From Erinaceus europaeus (Eukaryota > Chordata > Mammalia > Eulipotyphla > Erinaceidae), in NCBI RefSeq assembly GCF_950295315.1, contig NC_080172.1:113574267-113638266 (forward strand): a stretch of 64,000 nucleotides of DNA, written 5' to 3'. This document shows positions 43,400 through 55,020 of the stretch, piece after piece (position 1 is the stretch's first letter; every line of letters begins with the position of its first letter). The notes under the pieces were generated by a model. The model did no database searches. It saw only the letters and a list, made by a program, of their open reading frames with translations, and was not told where the DNA came from. Position numbers and translations under genes: made by a program.

Positions 43400-44055
43400 A
43401 GATAGTAGTATAATAATGATGAACAAGATTATAAGATAACAGGGGTACAATTCCTTACATTTCCCACCATCAGAGTTTCCTGTCCCACCCCCTCCATTGG
43501 AAGTATCCCTATTCTTTATCTCTCTGGAATTATGGACCAAAATTCTTTATGGAGAGCAGAAGGTAGGAGGTCTAGCTTCTGTAATTGCTTCTCTGCTGGA
43601 CACGGGTGTTGGCAGGTTGATCTATACCCCCAGCCTGTTTCAATCTTTCCCTAATGGGGCAGAGCTGTGGAGAGATGAGGTTCCAGGACACATTGGTGAG
43701 GTCGTCTGCTCAGGGAAGTCAGGATGGCGTCGTGGTAGCATCTGCAACTTGGTGGTAAGACAGACAGCAGGAGAAATTGTTTAATAAACAGGAACCCAAC
43801 TCAGGTAGGAAAAGAGCAGATGAAATTAGGGCTCTTTGTGTGGGAAGAAGCTAGGAAGTCTAATTTAGGTGTGTTGTAAGGTGCCTATGATTTTAGTAAT
43901 TTTTACCTGAGCCTGATAGCTAACATGTGGTAGACTGAAAATATAGTCTGGGAAGATGGTGTCAGAGTTTACAATAGACCTAGAGGGCTGGATTAGGACA
44001 GAGAATTGCTCCCAGACATGAGGAAAGTATATAAATACCACAGTTAGGAAATTTT
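43400..44055 (-). repeat. L1 3' UTR, long copy
   Basis: Uninterrupted ~650-bp inverted 3' UTR. Useful as a local reference for the broken copies. Confidence 0.78.
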
Positions 44056-44133
44056 AAAGGTGTTTTTGTTTGTTTGTTTGTTTGTCTGAACCATGGAGGT
44101 ACTATTAGTGGTCAGAGAGAAAATTAAAGAGGT

Positions 44134-44490
44134 GAGGCTGGTAGTGGTACAGCTGGTTGAACACACATATTGCAATTCACAAGTGTTGGTCTGCTTCTAA
44201 ATTCTGCTTCTAAGACCCCTTCTGTTGCATTGCTTGATGTTGTAGTCTATTTACATAATCAGTTTTACCTGGGTCCCTCCCTGCCTGCAGGGTATTGGTT
44301 TAACCCCCACACAGGGACTTGGGTTCAAGTCCCCAGTTCACACCTGCAGTAGGAAAGCTTCACTAGTGGTAAAGCAATATTGCAGCTCTCTCTCTCTTCC
44401 CTTTTCTCTCTCTTTCTCCCTGTCTCCCCACCCCACTCAGTTCTTTCTGTCTCTGTCCAACAGAGACTAAATAAATAAAATATTTTTAAG
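44134..44490 (+). repeat. SINE-B copy split by a 126-bp LTR-like element
   Basis: The head (gctggtagtggtacagctgg) stops at 'cacaag' and resumes at 'gacttgggttcaagt' after the insert. Confidence 0.82.
44184..44309 (+). mobile_element. 126-bp TG...CA element related to LTR U3
   Basis: Starts TGTTGGT and ends CCCCCA, bracketed by 'cacaag' (44,178-44,183) and 'cacagg' (44,310-44,315), a 6-bp duplication with one mismatch. Its sequence parallels the first ~140 bases of the solo LTR at 58,194 (gaccccttctgtt, ctatttacataa, attggttt.aa). TATA, poly(A) signal, R and U5 are absent. Confidence 0.7.
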
Positions 44491-44624
44491 AGAAAGTGAA
44501 AGAGGTACATGAAGATTTTCTATTCCTGTGTAAAAAAAATCATTTCCATACAGCTTAAAGCAGCAGGCATGTGTTATCTTAAAGACTTCTGGGGATCAGG
44601 AATCTGATAAGTATAACCTCAACA

Positions 44625-44802
44625 GTAGCATAGCAGGCAAAGTGCTGAACTTACTTGCATAAAGTCCCAAATTCAATTCCCAGCACCACCCACGCTAGAG
44701 TGATGCTCTAACTCTCTGTATACCTCTTTCGAATGAATGAATGAATGAATGAATGAATGCATGAATGAATGAATGAATGAATGCATGAATGAATGAATGA
44801 AT
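44625..44802 (+). repeat. SINE-C-like remnant with (AATG)n tail
   Basis: 'cagtagcatagcaggcaaag' and 'aaattcaattcccagcacca' resemble a diverged SINE-C. AATG units follow at 44,733-44,802. Confidence 0.6.
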
Positions 44803-44945
44803 ATTTTAAAATAATCTGATAGTTGTTTATCTAGATGCTTCTGACTCAGGGTATCTTAAGAGCAAATGGTTGTTGATCAAAGAGTTAGTGGTGACTGAAG
44901 GTTGGAGGGGTTACCAGATGGACTTCAGCTCAGAACTTTTCACTG

Positions 44946-45061
44946 GGGTCTAGGCGATGGTGCACCTGGTTAAGCACACACACACTATAAAGTGCAAGGA
45001 CCTGGGTTCAAGCTCCTGGTCCCCCCTGCATGGAAGAAAAGCTTCACAAATGGTGAAGTAG

Positions 45062-45100
<39 letters not shown>

Positions 45101-45188
45101 TCTCTCGCTCTCTCTTTCTCTCTCTCTCCCTCTCCCCCTCTGCTCTCAATTTCTCTCTGTCTCTATCCAATAATAAATAAATAATTTT
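44946..45188 (+). repeat. SINE-B copy with (TC)n
   Basis: Head 'ggggtctaggcgatggtgca', expanded TC run at 45,064-45,150. Confidence 0.85.
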
Positions 45189-45866
45189 AATTAGATCTTT
45201 TCACTACTAGTAGGCAAGGGACTTCCCAGAAAGCGAGAGAAAGAGAGTTTTTTAAGGCTATGTCTGAGATAGGAGTTAAAGAATACTCTCTTCTCAGAAA
45301 GGACATACCAATGTGGGGAATGATTGCATGGTGTGGGCATAGCAGGAGTTGGAGGTGATCTGAGTCTGGCCTGGAGGCCAGGCTACACTTATTCAAAGGG
45401 GAGACACAGTACTCAGATGCATTCAATGGGACTTGGAAGCATTTGTCTGAAAAAGGTGAACTCTGAACTTCTCTGGTATTTCTCTTGTCTGTGTCTCTTA
45501 TTATTCTCTTTGCACTGGCAGATAAAATTGATTTCTCTCTCAAGGGATTGGGAAGATTCACTTCCGCGAGTCAATGTGGACAGTAATCTGAAAGAAAAAA
45601 AACAGTAATTCAGTAAGTTGACCTGGCTTGTATATTCCAGAAGAAGCAACCAAATAATAACCTTTGTCTCCAGAGTCTGACTCCTGTCTGCATTGTCAGG
45701 ATGGGACTTGCCACCCCTTGTGTGAGGGGCTCCTTAAGCCGGGGGACTTCTGCTGGCCCCTGGCTCAGAGAACTGTCCCAAGCTTTGGCCCATTTTCTTA
45801 ACTTAAATCCAAATAAATGCAAAATGATCATCTTCCATGAATCTGAAAGGAATAGATTTTATTGAA
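45189..45866. other. Unassigned; half of a short duplication
   Basis: Holds 'actgtcccaagctttggccc' near 45,772, which is repeated near 46,825. The open frames here are unremarkable. Confidence 0.35.
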
Positions 45867-45890
45867 GAAAAAAGAAAGAAAGAAAGAAAA

Positions 45891-45933
<43 letters not shown>

Positions 45934-45949
45934 GAAGGAAGGAAGGAAG
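45867..45949. repeat. (GAAA)n and (GGAA)n
   Basis: About 80 bases of purine repeat directly before a SINE-A1. Confidence 0.95.
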
Positions 45950-46240
45950 GGAACCAGGCGGTAGCGCAGCGGGTTAAGCGCACATGGTGCAAAATGCAAG
46001 GACCAGGGTAAGGATCCCAGTTTGAGCCCCCAGCTCCCCACCTGCAGGGGAGTCACTTCACAGGCGGTGAAGCAGTTCTGCAGGTGTCTGTCTTTCTCTG
46101 TTCCTCTCTGTCTTTCCCTCCTCTCTCCATTTCTCTCTGTCCTATCCAACAATGACAACATCAGTAACAACAACAATAACTACAACAATAAAACAAGGGC
46201 AACAAAAGGAATAAATAAATATCAAGAAAAAATTTTTTTA
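45950..46240 (+). repeat. SINE-A1 copy
   Basis: Full length, head 'aaccaggcggtagcgcagcg', little decay. Confidence 0.92.
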
Positions 46241-47164
46241 AAAGAAAGAAAGTCCTGCTTAGACTGTTCTCAACGGATTATTGGTAAGCAATCCAAAACC
46301 AGGAGTCAGACATTATTGCAACACACCAAACTCACAGGCTGTTGGCCCTGGCTCTCCAAGATAGGGTTACAAAGAAGTCTCACTGTGATTTCAAGGCAAG
46401 CTGTGAGTTTGAAACAGCTCATGCCAATGTAGAAGCATGTTCAGATAACTATGTGGCATGTGGCACTGACTGACTGCACTTCCCTAGGTAAGAGGTTGAC
46501 CAGTTCCCTGACAACTGCACATGCTAGTTTCACTGTTCCCAGATTCACCATAGGTTCCAAAGAGACAGGGTGTGTCTCTCTTACTTATGGGAGTAACCTG
46601 AGTGCCTGGTGTAGTGTTAAGTCTCTTAATACAGTTCCTATTTGCATTGCTGAATGAATGAAAGAATAACCCTAGAAAGGTTTTTAAGTTAGCCAACTTG
46701 AAAAATTCAACTTTCAAAGAAGAAGGAAGCTATGGCAACCATTGTTTCCATTTCTTTTTCAGACTGGGCGGCCCCATTAGTAGCTTCCTGCCTGGCAGTT
46801 TCTGTGATTGGACTGTCCCAAGCTTTGGCTCATTTCTTCAACTTCAATCCAAAGAGAAACAGATCCCATCAGCTCTCTTCCTTTTCCCTGCCTGTGGCCT
46901 CCTTCACATACTTTTCTATTCCTCCCCACCCTGTTGGCCTAGACCTTCTGTCCCCGAGAGTTTAGATTCTTCATGACAGGCAGACAGAAAGACACAGAAA
47001 CAAAGGGATAGGGGCATTGAAGGTGGTTCTGTGGTAGGTCTCACAGGCCTGAGGCACTGAAGCCCATCTCTGGTACCTGGTACCACCTGGGGGCAGCAAG
47101 AACTCTCTCTCTGTCCACATTGTCTCCCTCTCTAATTTAAAATTAAAAAAAAAATAGAAGAAGT
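46241..47164. other. Unassigned 0.9 kb
   Basis: Contains the second copy of the 'ctgtcccaagctttggctca' duplication near 46,825. An ATG frame at 46,732-46,965 with a hydrophobic stretch has no recognisable family. Confidence 0.3.
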
Positions 47165-47248
47165 TGAGACAGAGAGGTGACTTCAGTGGAAATACATGTG
47201 TGTGAGAGCCTAGGTTCCATCTCCAGTACATGAGAGAGTTGTGGAGGT

Positions 47249-47250
<2 letters not shown>

Positions 47251-47290
<40 letters not shown>
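47251..47290. repeat. (GA)n microsatellite
   Basis: About 20 GA units. The preceding ~85 bases look like a diverged tRNA-type SINE. Confidence 0.9.
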
Positions 47291-47293
<3 letters not shown>

Positions 47294-47822
47294 TGACTTC
47301 TCTGAGGAGACAACCTCACCAATGTGTTCTGGAATTTCATTGCTCCAGAGTCCTGCCCCACTAGGGAAAAAATAGAAACAGGCTGGGGGTATGGATCTAT
47401 CTGTCAATGTCCATGTCCAGTGGAGAAGAAATTAAAGAAGCCAGAACTCCTACCTTCTTCAGTCCCAAAATAATGTTGATCCATACTCCCAGTGGAGGAG
47501 CAGTGATAGGAGAAAGAGGCTAAGAAGGTTCTGAAACCAGAGAGAGAAGAGGAAAAAGAGAAGGACATTGGATGTAGTCACAGGGTTATGTGTAGCTTGG
47601 AAAGGAATAGAAGACAAGGCCTTTCCAATAAGTCTAGGAGTGACTCTATATAGATATAGACTGAGGGTTGTAGAAATAAAAGCCCGTATCTGCAACCTTA
47701 GGAGAACTGCTGCAGCTTCCAATAGAGGGAGTAGGGATTCAGAACTCTGGTGGTGGGAACAGTAGGAATTTATGCCCCAGTTGACATGTAAATCAAAATT
47801 AAGTCACTAATAAATAAAAAAG
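47291..47822 (+). repeat. L1 3' UTR fragment
   Basis: Sense copy from 'cctgacttctctgaggagac' to 'aagtcactaataaataaaaa'. Confidence 0.75.
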
Positions 47823-47857
47823 AACTATACACAGAAAAAAGTTTTAAAAAAATAAAA

Positions 47858-47920
47858 ACAAGGGTCCTTGCGCACTGTAACATGTGCTCTTCACCAGGTG
47901 CACCACCTCTGGACCCCAAA
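47858..47920 (-). repeat. SINE-B head fragment
   Basis: Only the inverted head ('gggtccttgcgcactgtaac' to 'ccacctctggacccc') remains. Confidence 0.7.
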
Positions 47921-48047
47921 GAACTTAAGCACAATGAAAATGTGGAAAGGCACCAGGTCAGGGATATGTAGATGGGAAACGGAACCCCTCTCCTTCTGCG
48001 GATGTTTTCTGACTTTCCTCCCTATGGTTAAAGATGATCAGTGAACA

Positions 48048-48275
48048 GAGGGCCAGGCAGTCATGATTCTGCTTGAGGGCACATGTCAGCGTGCTCAAGG
48101 ATACCAGTTCAAGTCCCTGGTCCTCACCTGCAGGGTAGTAGCTTCACCAAAATAATGAAAGATGAAGAAAAAGGAGGAGGAGGAGGAGGAGAGTAATAAA
48201 AGTGGCTGTTGGTAGTGGTGTATTTGTTGTGCAGGCACTGAGTTCTAACAACATGCTTGGTGGCAATAAACATTT
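48048..48275 (+). repeat. SINE-A2 copy, diverged
   Basis: The CT body has been replaced by a GGA run. The A2 tail is recognisable ('aagtggctgttggtagtggt'). Confidence 0.65.
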
Positions 48276-49080
48276 TAAGATAGATGAAGCTCATGAATTA
48301 GCGAAGGAAGAGAGAGAAGGCTAAAAAGATAAAAGCGGAACAGAGAGAAAGGCACCTGTGTATATTTATGAACACATTCCAGCTCTGCATCATTCTCCAT
48401 TGAACCAAAGCTCTTAGATTAATGTGGAGCAGGAATTATGGCCAAGGGGGAAAAAGGCAGTCAGCCTCTGCACTCCTCCCTAATCAGATTAATGTAGGGC
48501 AGAGGAGAATGAAATCAAGGATGACACATCATTTTTATCTCTTATACCAATTCCAATCAATTGGCTGCCTGCCCTGCTGTGTCATGAAGGATTCTGAGGC
48601 TGGGTTCCAGTTCAGTGGGAAAGGGTGCCAAGAACAATTAACTGTGACTGTCATGGGCACAGGAAGGGTGACTACACCCCCACCCCCACCCCCACCCCAA
48701 GCCATGGATAAACCACAGCAGAAGATACTGGTTGACACCCCTCCCCTCAAGGCAATAGGATAATTAGAATAGTCTGGCCTCCAAAGGAAAACAAAGGCCC
48801 CTGCTTGTGGCCATACAAAAATAGTGACTGTGTCTGCACAGGTGGAAATGGGAGGTTGGAGAGATAGGTAAGGCTGGTGCTATTGACACCTGCATTCTCA
48901 TTTCCATAGATTATCTTCTTTTCCTTCCATTCCTTTTCCTTCCCTTCTTCTCTCTCCCTCCCTTCCTTTCTCCTCCACTTTCTGTCCTGCCTACATTCAT
49001 AGGAGCCCATGAAAACCAGAGCGGCATGACTAATGCTCAACAAGTAAAGTGTTAGGTGATCCATCCAGACAGTAATAAGT
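48276..49080. other. Unassigned; (CCCCA)n near 48,676-48,700
   Basis: No gene or interspersed repeat recognised. A pyrimidine-rich run lies at 48,910-48,975. Confidence 0.3.
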
Positions 49081-49268
49081 GGGGCCGGGCAGTGGCACAC
49101 CTGGTTAGCTGCCCACACTGCAGTGTGCAAGGACCCAGGTTCAGGCCCCTGGTCCCCACCCATAGGAAGAAATCTTCACAAGTGCTGAAATAGGACTGCA
49201 GGGGTCTCTCTTTCTCCCCGCTCCCCTTTATATCTCTCGATCTCTATCCGCCAATAAGTAAATAGTAA
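49081..49268 (+). repeat. SINE-B copy
   Basis: Head 'ggggccgggcagtggcacac'. Ends 'ccgccaataagtaaatagta'. Confidence 0.85.
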
Positions 49269-49682
49269 TAACCCTTTTTTCTCTTTCTCACCAGTGTCAA
49301 TCCATTGGTGGGGACTGTTCTCAAGCTCCTGAATTTCTAAGCCTAGAAAGCATCTCAGATCCCTGAGTCCTAGAACAGTTAGCTAGAATCCTATGTCTTC
49401 GCACATACGTGGCACTGTTGTTCTCACCAGATGCAAGCACCTCCATTACCCCATGAGATAATCTCAGACATTTTTGAACCAACTGCTCTGCTGAAGCCCC
49501 CTGTCTACCTCCCAGAGCTTCTGTATTCTCTGGCATTTATTCATTCCTAAGAGCAAGAGCACTCGGTCCAGTAGGCAAGGCCTAAACAGCCTGGCAGGAG
49601 CCAAGAAATCAAGCGTGACAGTGAGAATTTAGCCTCCTTAGGGCTTCCTGCTCTCATTTTTAATTTAATTTTATTGTTATTG
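49269..49682. other. Unassigned
   Basis: Nothing recognised. Confidence 0.3.
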
Positions 49683-50300
49683 CTTTATTTATTTATTTAT
49701 TTTTGCCTTCGGGGTTATTCCCGGGACTCTGTGCCAGCACTACAAATCTACTGCTCCTGGAGGCCGTTTCTTTCTTTCTTTCTTTTTTTAAAATATTTTA
49801 TTATTATTTATTTATTCCCTTTTGTTACCCTTGTTGTTTTATTATTATAGGTATTGTTGTTGTCATTGTTGTTGGATAGGACAGAGAGAAATGGAGAGAG
49901 GAGGGGAAGACAGAGAGGGGGAGAGAAAGACAGACACCTGCAGACCTGCTTCACCGCCTGTGAAGCGACTCCCCTGCAGGTGGGGAGCTGGGGGCTCAAA
50001 CCGGGATCGTTATGCCGGTCCTTGCGCTTTGTGCCACATGCGCTTAACCCGCTGCGCTACCGCCCGACTTCCGAGGCCATTTTTTTTTTTCTAGCCTATT
50101 GCACAGGATAGAGAGCAACTGAGAGAGGAGGAGGAGATGGAGAGGGAGGGAAAGATCGACACCTGCAAGCGTTCTTCACTACTTTCAAAGCTTCCCACTG
50201 AAGGGGAGGAGAGGGGGTTTGAACCCGAATCCTTGCATGGGTTCTTGCGCCTTGTATTAGTTGTGTTTAATGGTGTGCGCTATCGCCAGAACCCCAGGGT
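49683..50300 (-). repeat. SINE-A2 copy, split by a SINE-A1
   Basis: The tail half at 49,683-49,770 and the body/head at 50,074-50,300 form one minus-strand copy. 'gaggcc' flanks the insert on both sides. Confidence 0.82.
49790..50073 (-). repeat. SINE-A1 copy nested in SINE-A2
   Basis: Nearly undecayed. Head complement 'cgctgcgctaccgcccgact' at the right end. Confidence 0.92.
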
Positions 50301-50509
50301 TGCTTACTCCCCAGGGATAGTTGCTTTTTGTTGTGGTGGTGGTGATGGTGGTGGTGGTTCTGTTCCCCTTTCAAGGGGCACTGGCACTACCAGCTAAACC
50401 TGAATGGGGTCCACAGGTCAGGTTTTGTGAACTGTATCCTAAACTCCACTGGCCAGACATTCATCAGCACATCAGCATTTACTGCAAGTCCTGAAACATT
50501 CTCTCCTTT

Positions 50510-50840
50510 CTGTCTTTTATTTTTGCCTCCAGGATTATCGCTGGGGCTAGGTGCCTGCATTACAAATCCACTGCTCCTGGAGGCCATTTTTCCCCCATTG
50601 TTGTTGCTGTTATTGTTGCTACTGTTGTTGTTGGATAGGAGAGAGAGAAATCGAGAGAGGACAAGAAGACAGAGAGGGGAAGAGAAAGACACCTGCAGAC
50701 CTGCTTCACTACTTGTGAAGCACCCACCCCCACGCCAGCGCAGGTGGAGAGCCGGGGGCTTGAACCAGGATCCTTAACGCATGTCCTTGAGCTTTGCGTC
50801 ATGTGTGCTTAACCCACTATGCCCATTCTCCACACTCCAA
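50510..50840 (-). repeat. SINE-A2 copy
   Basis: Full minus-strand copy with a small C/A-rich expansion near 50,722-50,740. The head end is eroded. Confidence 0.85.
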
Positions 50841-50929
50841 ATAGTAGTCCAGATATTTCTGGAAGGGAAAAGACCTTTAGATAACTGCAAGGTCATTGGA
50901 ATTAGTTTATTTGAGGCTATCATTTTTAA

Positions 50930-51258
50930 AAAAAAAACAATTTAATAATCATCAACAAGACCCAAGACAGGAGGATAAGAGAGTTACAATCCCACACAAT
51001 TCCCAACATCAGAACTCCGTATCCCTTTACCTCCCCTGATAGCTTCTTTACCCCTCTGCGACTATGGACCTAGGATCATTATGGGGTGCAGAAGGTGGAA
51101 AGTCTGTCTTCTGTAATTGCTTCTCCAACAAACATGGGAGTTGACAGATCAATTCATACTCCCAGAGTCTATCTTTTGACTGAGGGAAAACATCACTGGC
51201 ACTAGGGGTGAAAATAGAAATAAAGTCCACCTTCTGAATCCCAAAACATGCAAGTCCA
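50930..51258 (-). repeat. L1 3' UTR fragment
   Basis: Inverted 3' end in which the interior switches at about 51,170 to 'gactgagggaaaacatcact', so it is rearranged or joined to other sequence. Confidence 0.65.
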
Positions 51259-51260
51259 TA

Positions 51261-51405
51261 GGGGCCAGGTGGTGGTGCACGTTAAGCACACACATTATGG
51301 TGCACAAGGGCCCTGGTTCAAGCCCCTGGTCCCCACCTTCAGGAGGGAAGCTTCATGAGTGTTGAAGCAAGGCTGCAGGTGTCTCTGTCTCTCTCCTTCT
51401 CTACT
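51261..51405 (+). repeat. SINE-B copy, 3'-truncated
   Basis: Head 'ggggccaggtggtggtgcac'. It lacks the 3' tail and ends at the next L1. Confidence 0.78.
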
Positions 51406-51427
51406 TGGTGTGATTTCATTGGTGCAG

Positions 51428-52180
51428 GTTTTGTCAATAAACATTGACAAAAACCATAGGATAAGAGGAGTACATCTTAGCACAGTTCCCACCACCATAC
51501 CTCCGTATCCCATCCCCTCCCCTGGTAGCTTTCCTATTCTTTATCCCTCTGGGAGTATGGACCCAGGGTCATTGTGGGATGCAGAAGGTGGAAGGTCTGG
51601 CTTCTATAATTGCTTCCCCACTGAACATTAGCGTTGATAGATTGATCCATACTCCCAGCCTGTCTCTCTCTTTCCCTGTGGGGAAGGGCTCTGAGGAAGC
51701 GGAGCTCCAAGGCACATTGGTGGGGTTTGGGGTTGTCTGTCCAGGAAAGTTGGTTGGCATCCTGTTAGCATTTGGAACCTTGTGGCTGAAAAGAGAGTTA
51801 ACATACAAAGCCAAACAACCTGTTGAACAACCATGGACCTAAAGTCTGGAATAGTGCAGATGAAGTGTTGGGGGGTCTTCTATTTTGTAGATAGCTAGTA
51901 GGCATATTCTAGTTATATTTCAAAGGGCCTGTAGCTATACTAGTGTTTTTGTTTGTTTGTTTGCTTGTTTGTTTTTACATAAGCCTGAAATTTGATATGC
52001 AGGTGGATCCTGATTATTGTCTGGGGGTATGATGTCATGGCTGGGAAAAGGACCAGAAAGCTGGATCAGGGAAGAGAGTAGCTCCCTAATATGGGGTAGG
52101 GGTATAAATATTGTTGACTGTAACCCCCATCGATTTAATGTGATCTGGGGCCCATAATTAGTTTAGGAGACTATATGACC
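51428..52180 (-). repeat. L1 3' UTR, long copy
   Basis: Inverted copy of the 'aaccataggataagagga' variant, ~750 bases, ending in 'cccccatcgatttaatgtga'. Confidence 0.78.
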
Positions 52181-52365
52181 TCTACATCCCTCTACTGAAT
52201 TTTCTTTATCTATTTTACACCCAGAGTTCAGTAAACCTCGCTGTGCACAGCAAAGATTTTCTGTGTTTTCTCTAATCACTGCCTGCTGCCTCAGACATAT
52301 ATTCCAAAGGTAATGGGGGCCAATATCTTTACGAGCTCACTAATAAGAATCTCACTCTGTTGGTG

Positions 52366-52520
52366 GTCTAGGAGGTGTCACAGTGGATAAAGCATTGGAT
52401 TCTCAAGCATGAGGTTCTGAGTTCAATCCCGGCAGCACATATACCAGAGTGATGTCTGGTTCTTTCTCTCTCTCTCTCCTCCTATCTTTCTCATAAATAA
52501 ATAAATAAATAAATAAAATA
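52366..52520 (+). repeat. SINE-C copy
   Basis: 'ctaggaggtgtcacagtgga' and 'gttctgagttcaatcccggc' make this a diverged or separate tRNA-type SINE with a TC and AAAT tail. Confidence 0.7.
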
Positions 52521-52872
52521 TTTTTTAAAAGAATCTCACTCTGTCAGACCTACAACTTTGTCTTGGCTCCAAGCTAGCCTTTATCCTAAAGTCCTTTCAC
52601 TTCATTTCAACACATTTATGTGCATGAAACTTCCTACTTCCTTGACCAACCCCAACTCATCTTCTTTGAATCCCTCTCTCTCTCCCTCTCTCTCTCTTTT
52701 GCTCTCCCTCTCTCCATTTTGGATGTAGTTGCCGTTGCCAGGGCTTCACCCTTCCACTCTGACTTAAGACAGGTAGAGAGAGACAGAAGCAGTGAGACAG
52801 AGGGAAAGATACCACAGCACTGAAGCTTCCTCCAGTGCCATGAGAGATTTGGGTTTAAATCTGGGTGGTGGG

Positions 52873-53019
52873 TAGGGGCCCGGTGGTGGTGCACCAGGTT
52901 GAACACACATGTCACAATGTGCATGGACCAGGGTTCAAGCTCCCCCCACCCCAGGTCTGCAGCTACAGGGGGGAAGGGCTTGCAAGTGATGAAGCAGTGC
53001 TGCAGGGCTCCCCCCCCCC

Positions 53020-53068
<49 letters not shown>

Positions 53069-53175
53069 ATTTCTTTCTTTCTATCTACCTCTCACTCTCT
53101 CTCTGCTTCTCTATATCCCCTACCCTCTCAATTTCTGGCTGTCTCCATCTAATAAATAAAGGTAATTATTATTTT
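52873..53175 (+). repeat. SINE-B copy with (TATC)n
   Basis: Head 'ggggcccggtggtggtgcac', ~12 TATC units at 53,021-53,068, tail 'ctaataaataaaggtaatt'. Confidence 0.85.
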
Positions 53176-53457
53176 TTTTTAAATCTGGATGGAGCATATG
53201 GCTAAAGGCAGATGAATTGTCCTGGCAGCCCAAATCTCTCTTTCATTATTAGTTTATCTGTAATCATTTTCATCAGGACAGTTCTAGGTATATAGTAAGC
53301 ATTCAGTACATGTTAGTGATTGTTATTAGCAATGTGACCCTTATGCTCATTGGTATTTCTCCCTCCCCCAATCAGACTCTCTTGAGTTTTTGATATACAG
53401 TATGGCAATCTCTGGACAATCAGCCACTATTCTTTCTAAGGATTTTTTTGTTTCTTC

Positions 53458-53578
53458 TTTTTAACCAGAGCACTGTTCAGCGCTGTCTTTTGGTGGTGTG
53501 GGGGGATTGAACCTGGGACTTTGGAGCCTCAGGCATGAGATTCTGTTTGCATAACCATTATACTATCTACCCTCCACA
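53458..53578 (-). repeat. SINE-C copy
   Basis: Inverted copy: box complement 'gggattgaacctgg' and head complement 'gcataaccattatactatct'. Confidence 0.8.
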
Positions 53579-54252
53579 ATTCCTTCTAAATTTAATAGCC
53601 AGATGAAATCCCTGGTGAATTTCTCAATCCAGAATCTATCTGTGTTACAAGCCAAGCTGTGGGCAATTCTTCAATTGCTGAATTGCTGAAGAAACTGGAG
53701 AATACTAATTTGCAACCTCTCTAGGAGGTCTGGGTGTTTTCCTCACTCAGCTCAACCTCCCAGGGGCCTTTTACATGAAACTAGCCCCAGGGAACAGAGC
53801 TTGTTAGCAAAGACCTTCCCCATTCCCTTTCCTCCAGCACACACAGCTAGCCTACATGGCCAGGATGTCCTGCCCTAACCTGTGAGAAATAAAAATACTC
53901 TCCAGTGCAACCCTCCATGGTTGAACCTTCCCCATGCCAGATATTTGGAAATGAAGCTTTCCAAAGCTCAAAGTGGCATCAAACTAGAGATGGCCAAAAC
54001 TTGGCCAAAAAAAAAATCTCCCTTTGGAGGACAACATAGAGCTCTCCAAACTATGTGTTGATTCAGACTGATTTACATATAGCAAGAAGAGAAATTGTTA
54101 TTATATTAAGATACAATGGGGCACACGGGAGACACTTTTTCATTTCTCTCTACTCCAAAGACTTGGATGAACAAACAAAGCAACATCCCACAGAGTACCA
54201 GAGGGAAAAGGCCTAGTTTAGTATCATAGATGTGGAATATTTATTATGAAAA
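53579..54252. other. Unassigned
   Basis: No repeat family or gene recognised. Confidence 0.3.
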
Positions 54253-54366
54253 AGTGATCAGGGTTGAAGAGACAGCATTATGGTTCTACAAAAGATTTTC
54301 AGACCTGAGGCTTCAAGTTTCCAGGTTCAATTCCCAGCATCCTAAGCCAAAGCTGACTAGTGCTCT

Positions 54367-54410
<44 letters not shown>

Positions 54411-54500
54411 TCTCCCTCCCTCTCTCTCTCTCTCTCCCTCCCTCTCTCTCTGTCTCTCTGTCTCTTTCTCTCCTTCTCAAATAAACATAAATGAAATATT
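54253..54500 (+). repeat. SINE-C copy with long (TC)n
   Basis: Head 'gaagagacagcattatggtt'. A TC/CCCT run of about 110 bases follows. Confidence 0.82.
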
Positions 54501-54713
54501 TTTAAAAACTGATCATACCATGGGTTTATAGTGAGTGAGAAAGGAGCAAAATTGGGAATTCTTCATTATAGAATTCATCCTAGCTTAAGTAATACTAAAG
54601 GCTTCAGTTATTTGGCAGACAAGCTAAGAAAATTATTGGGTTTGCCACACCAATAATCTCTGATGAACTAGGATACCAGATTATATGCTTTTATCATAAA
54701 GTGTGGAGCACAG

Positions 54714-54822
54714 GGCAGGGGAGATAGCATTCTGGTTGGGCAAAAAGATTCATATCTGAAAATCTAAGGCCCCAGAGTCAATCCCCTACACTAGTATGTG
54801 CTAAAGCTGAGTGCTGTTGTGA
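54714..54822 (+). repeat. SINE-C copy
   Basis: 'ggggagatagcattctggtt' and 'gccccagagtcaatccccta'. It runs into a purine tract. Confidence 0.75.
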
Positions 54823-54834
54823 CAGAAAGAGAAA

Positions 54835-54878
<44 letters not shown>

Positions 54879-55020
54879 GAAGAGAGGAGAGAAAGGAGAG
54901 AGAGAGAGAGAGAGAGAGGAGAGGAGAGGAGAGGAGAGGAGAGGAGAGGAGAGGAGAGGAGAGGAGAGGAGAGGAGAGGAGAGGAGTGGAGAGGAGAGGG
55001 ACGGAAAGGGGAGGAGAAAG
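54823..55020. repeat. Purine tract (GAAA)n, (GA)n, (GGAGA)n
   Basis: About 200 bases. The GGAGA units are the most regular (54,918-54,985). Confidence 0.95.

Noticed and set aside
46732..46965. 77-codon ATG frame with a hydrophobic stretch
   Set aside because: No family match, no repeat of codon bias, and it overlaps a diverged duplication; chance is likelier.
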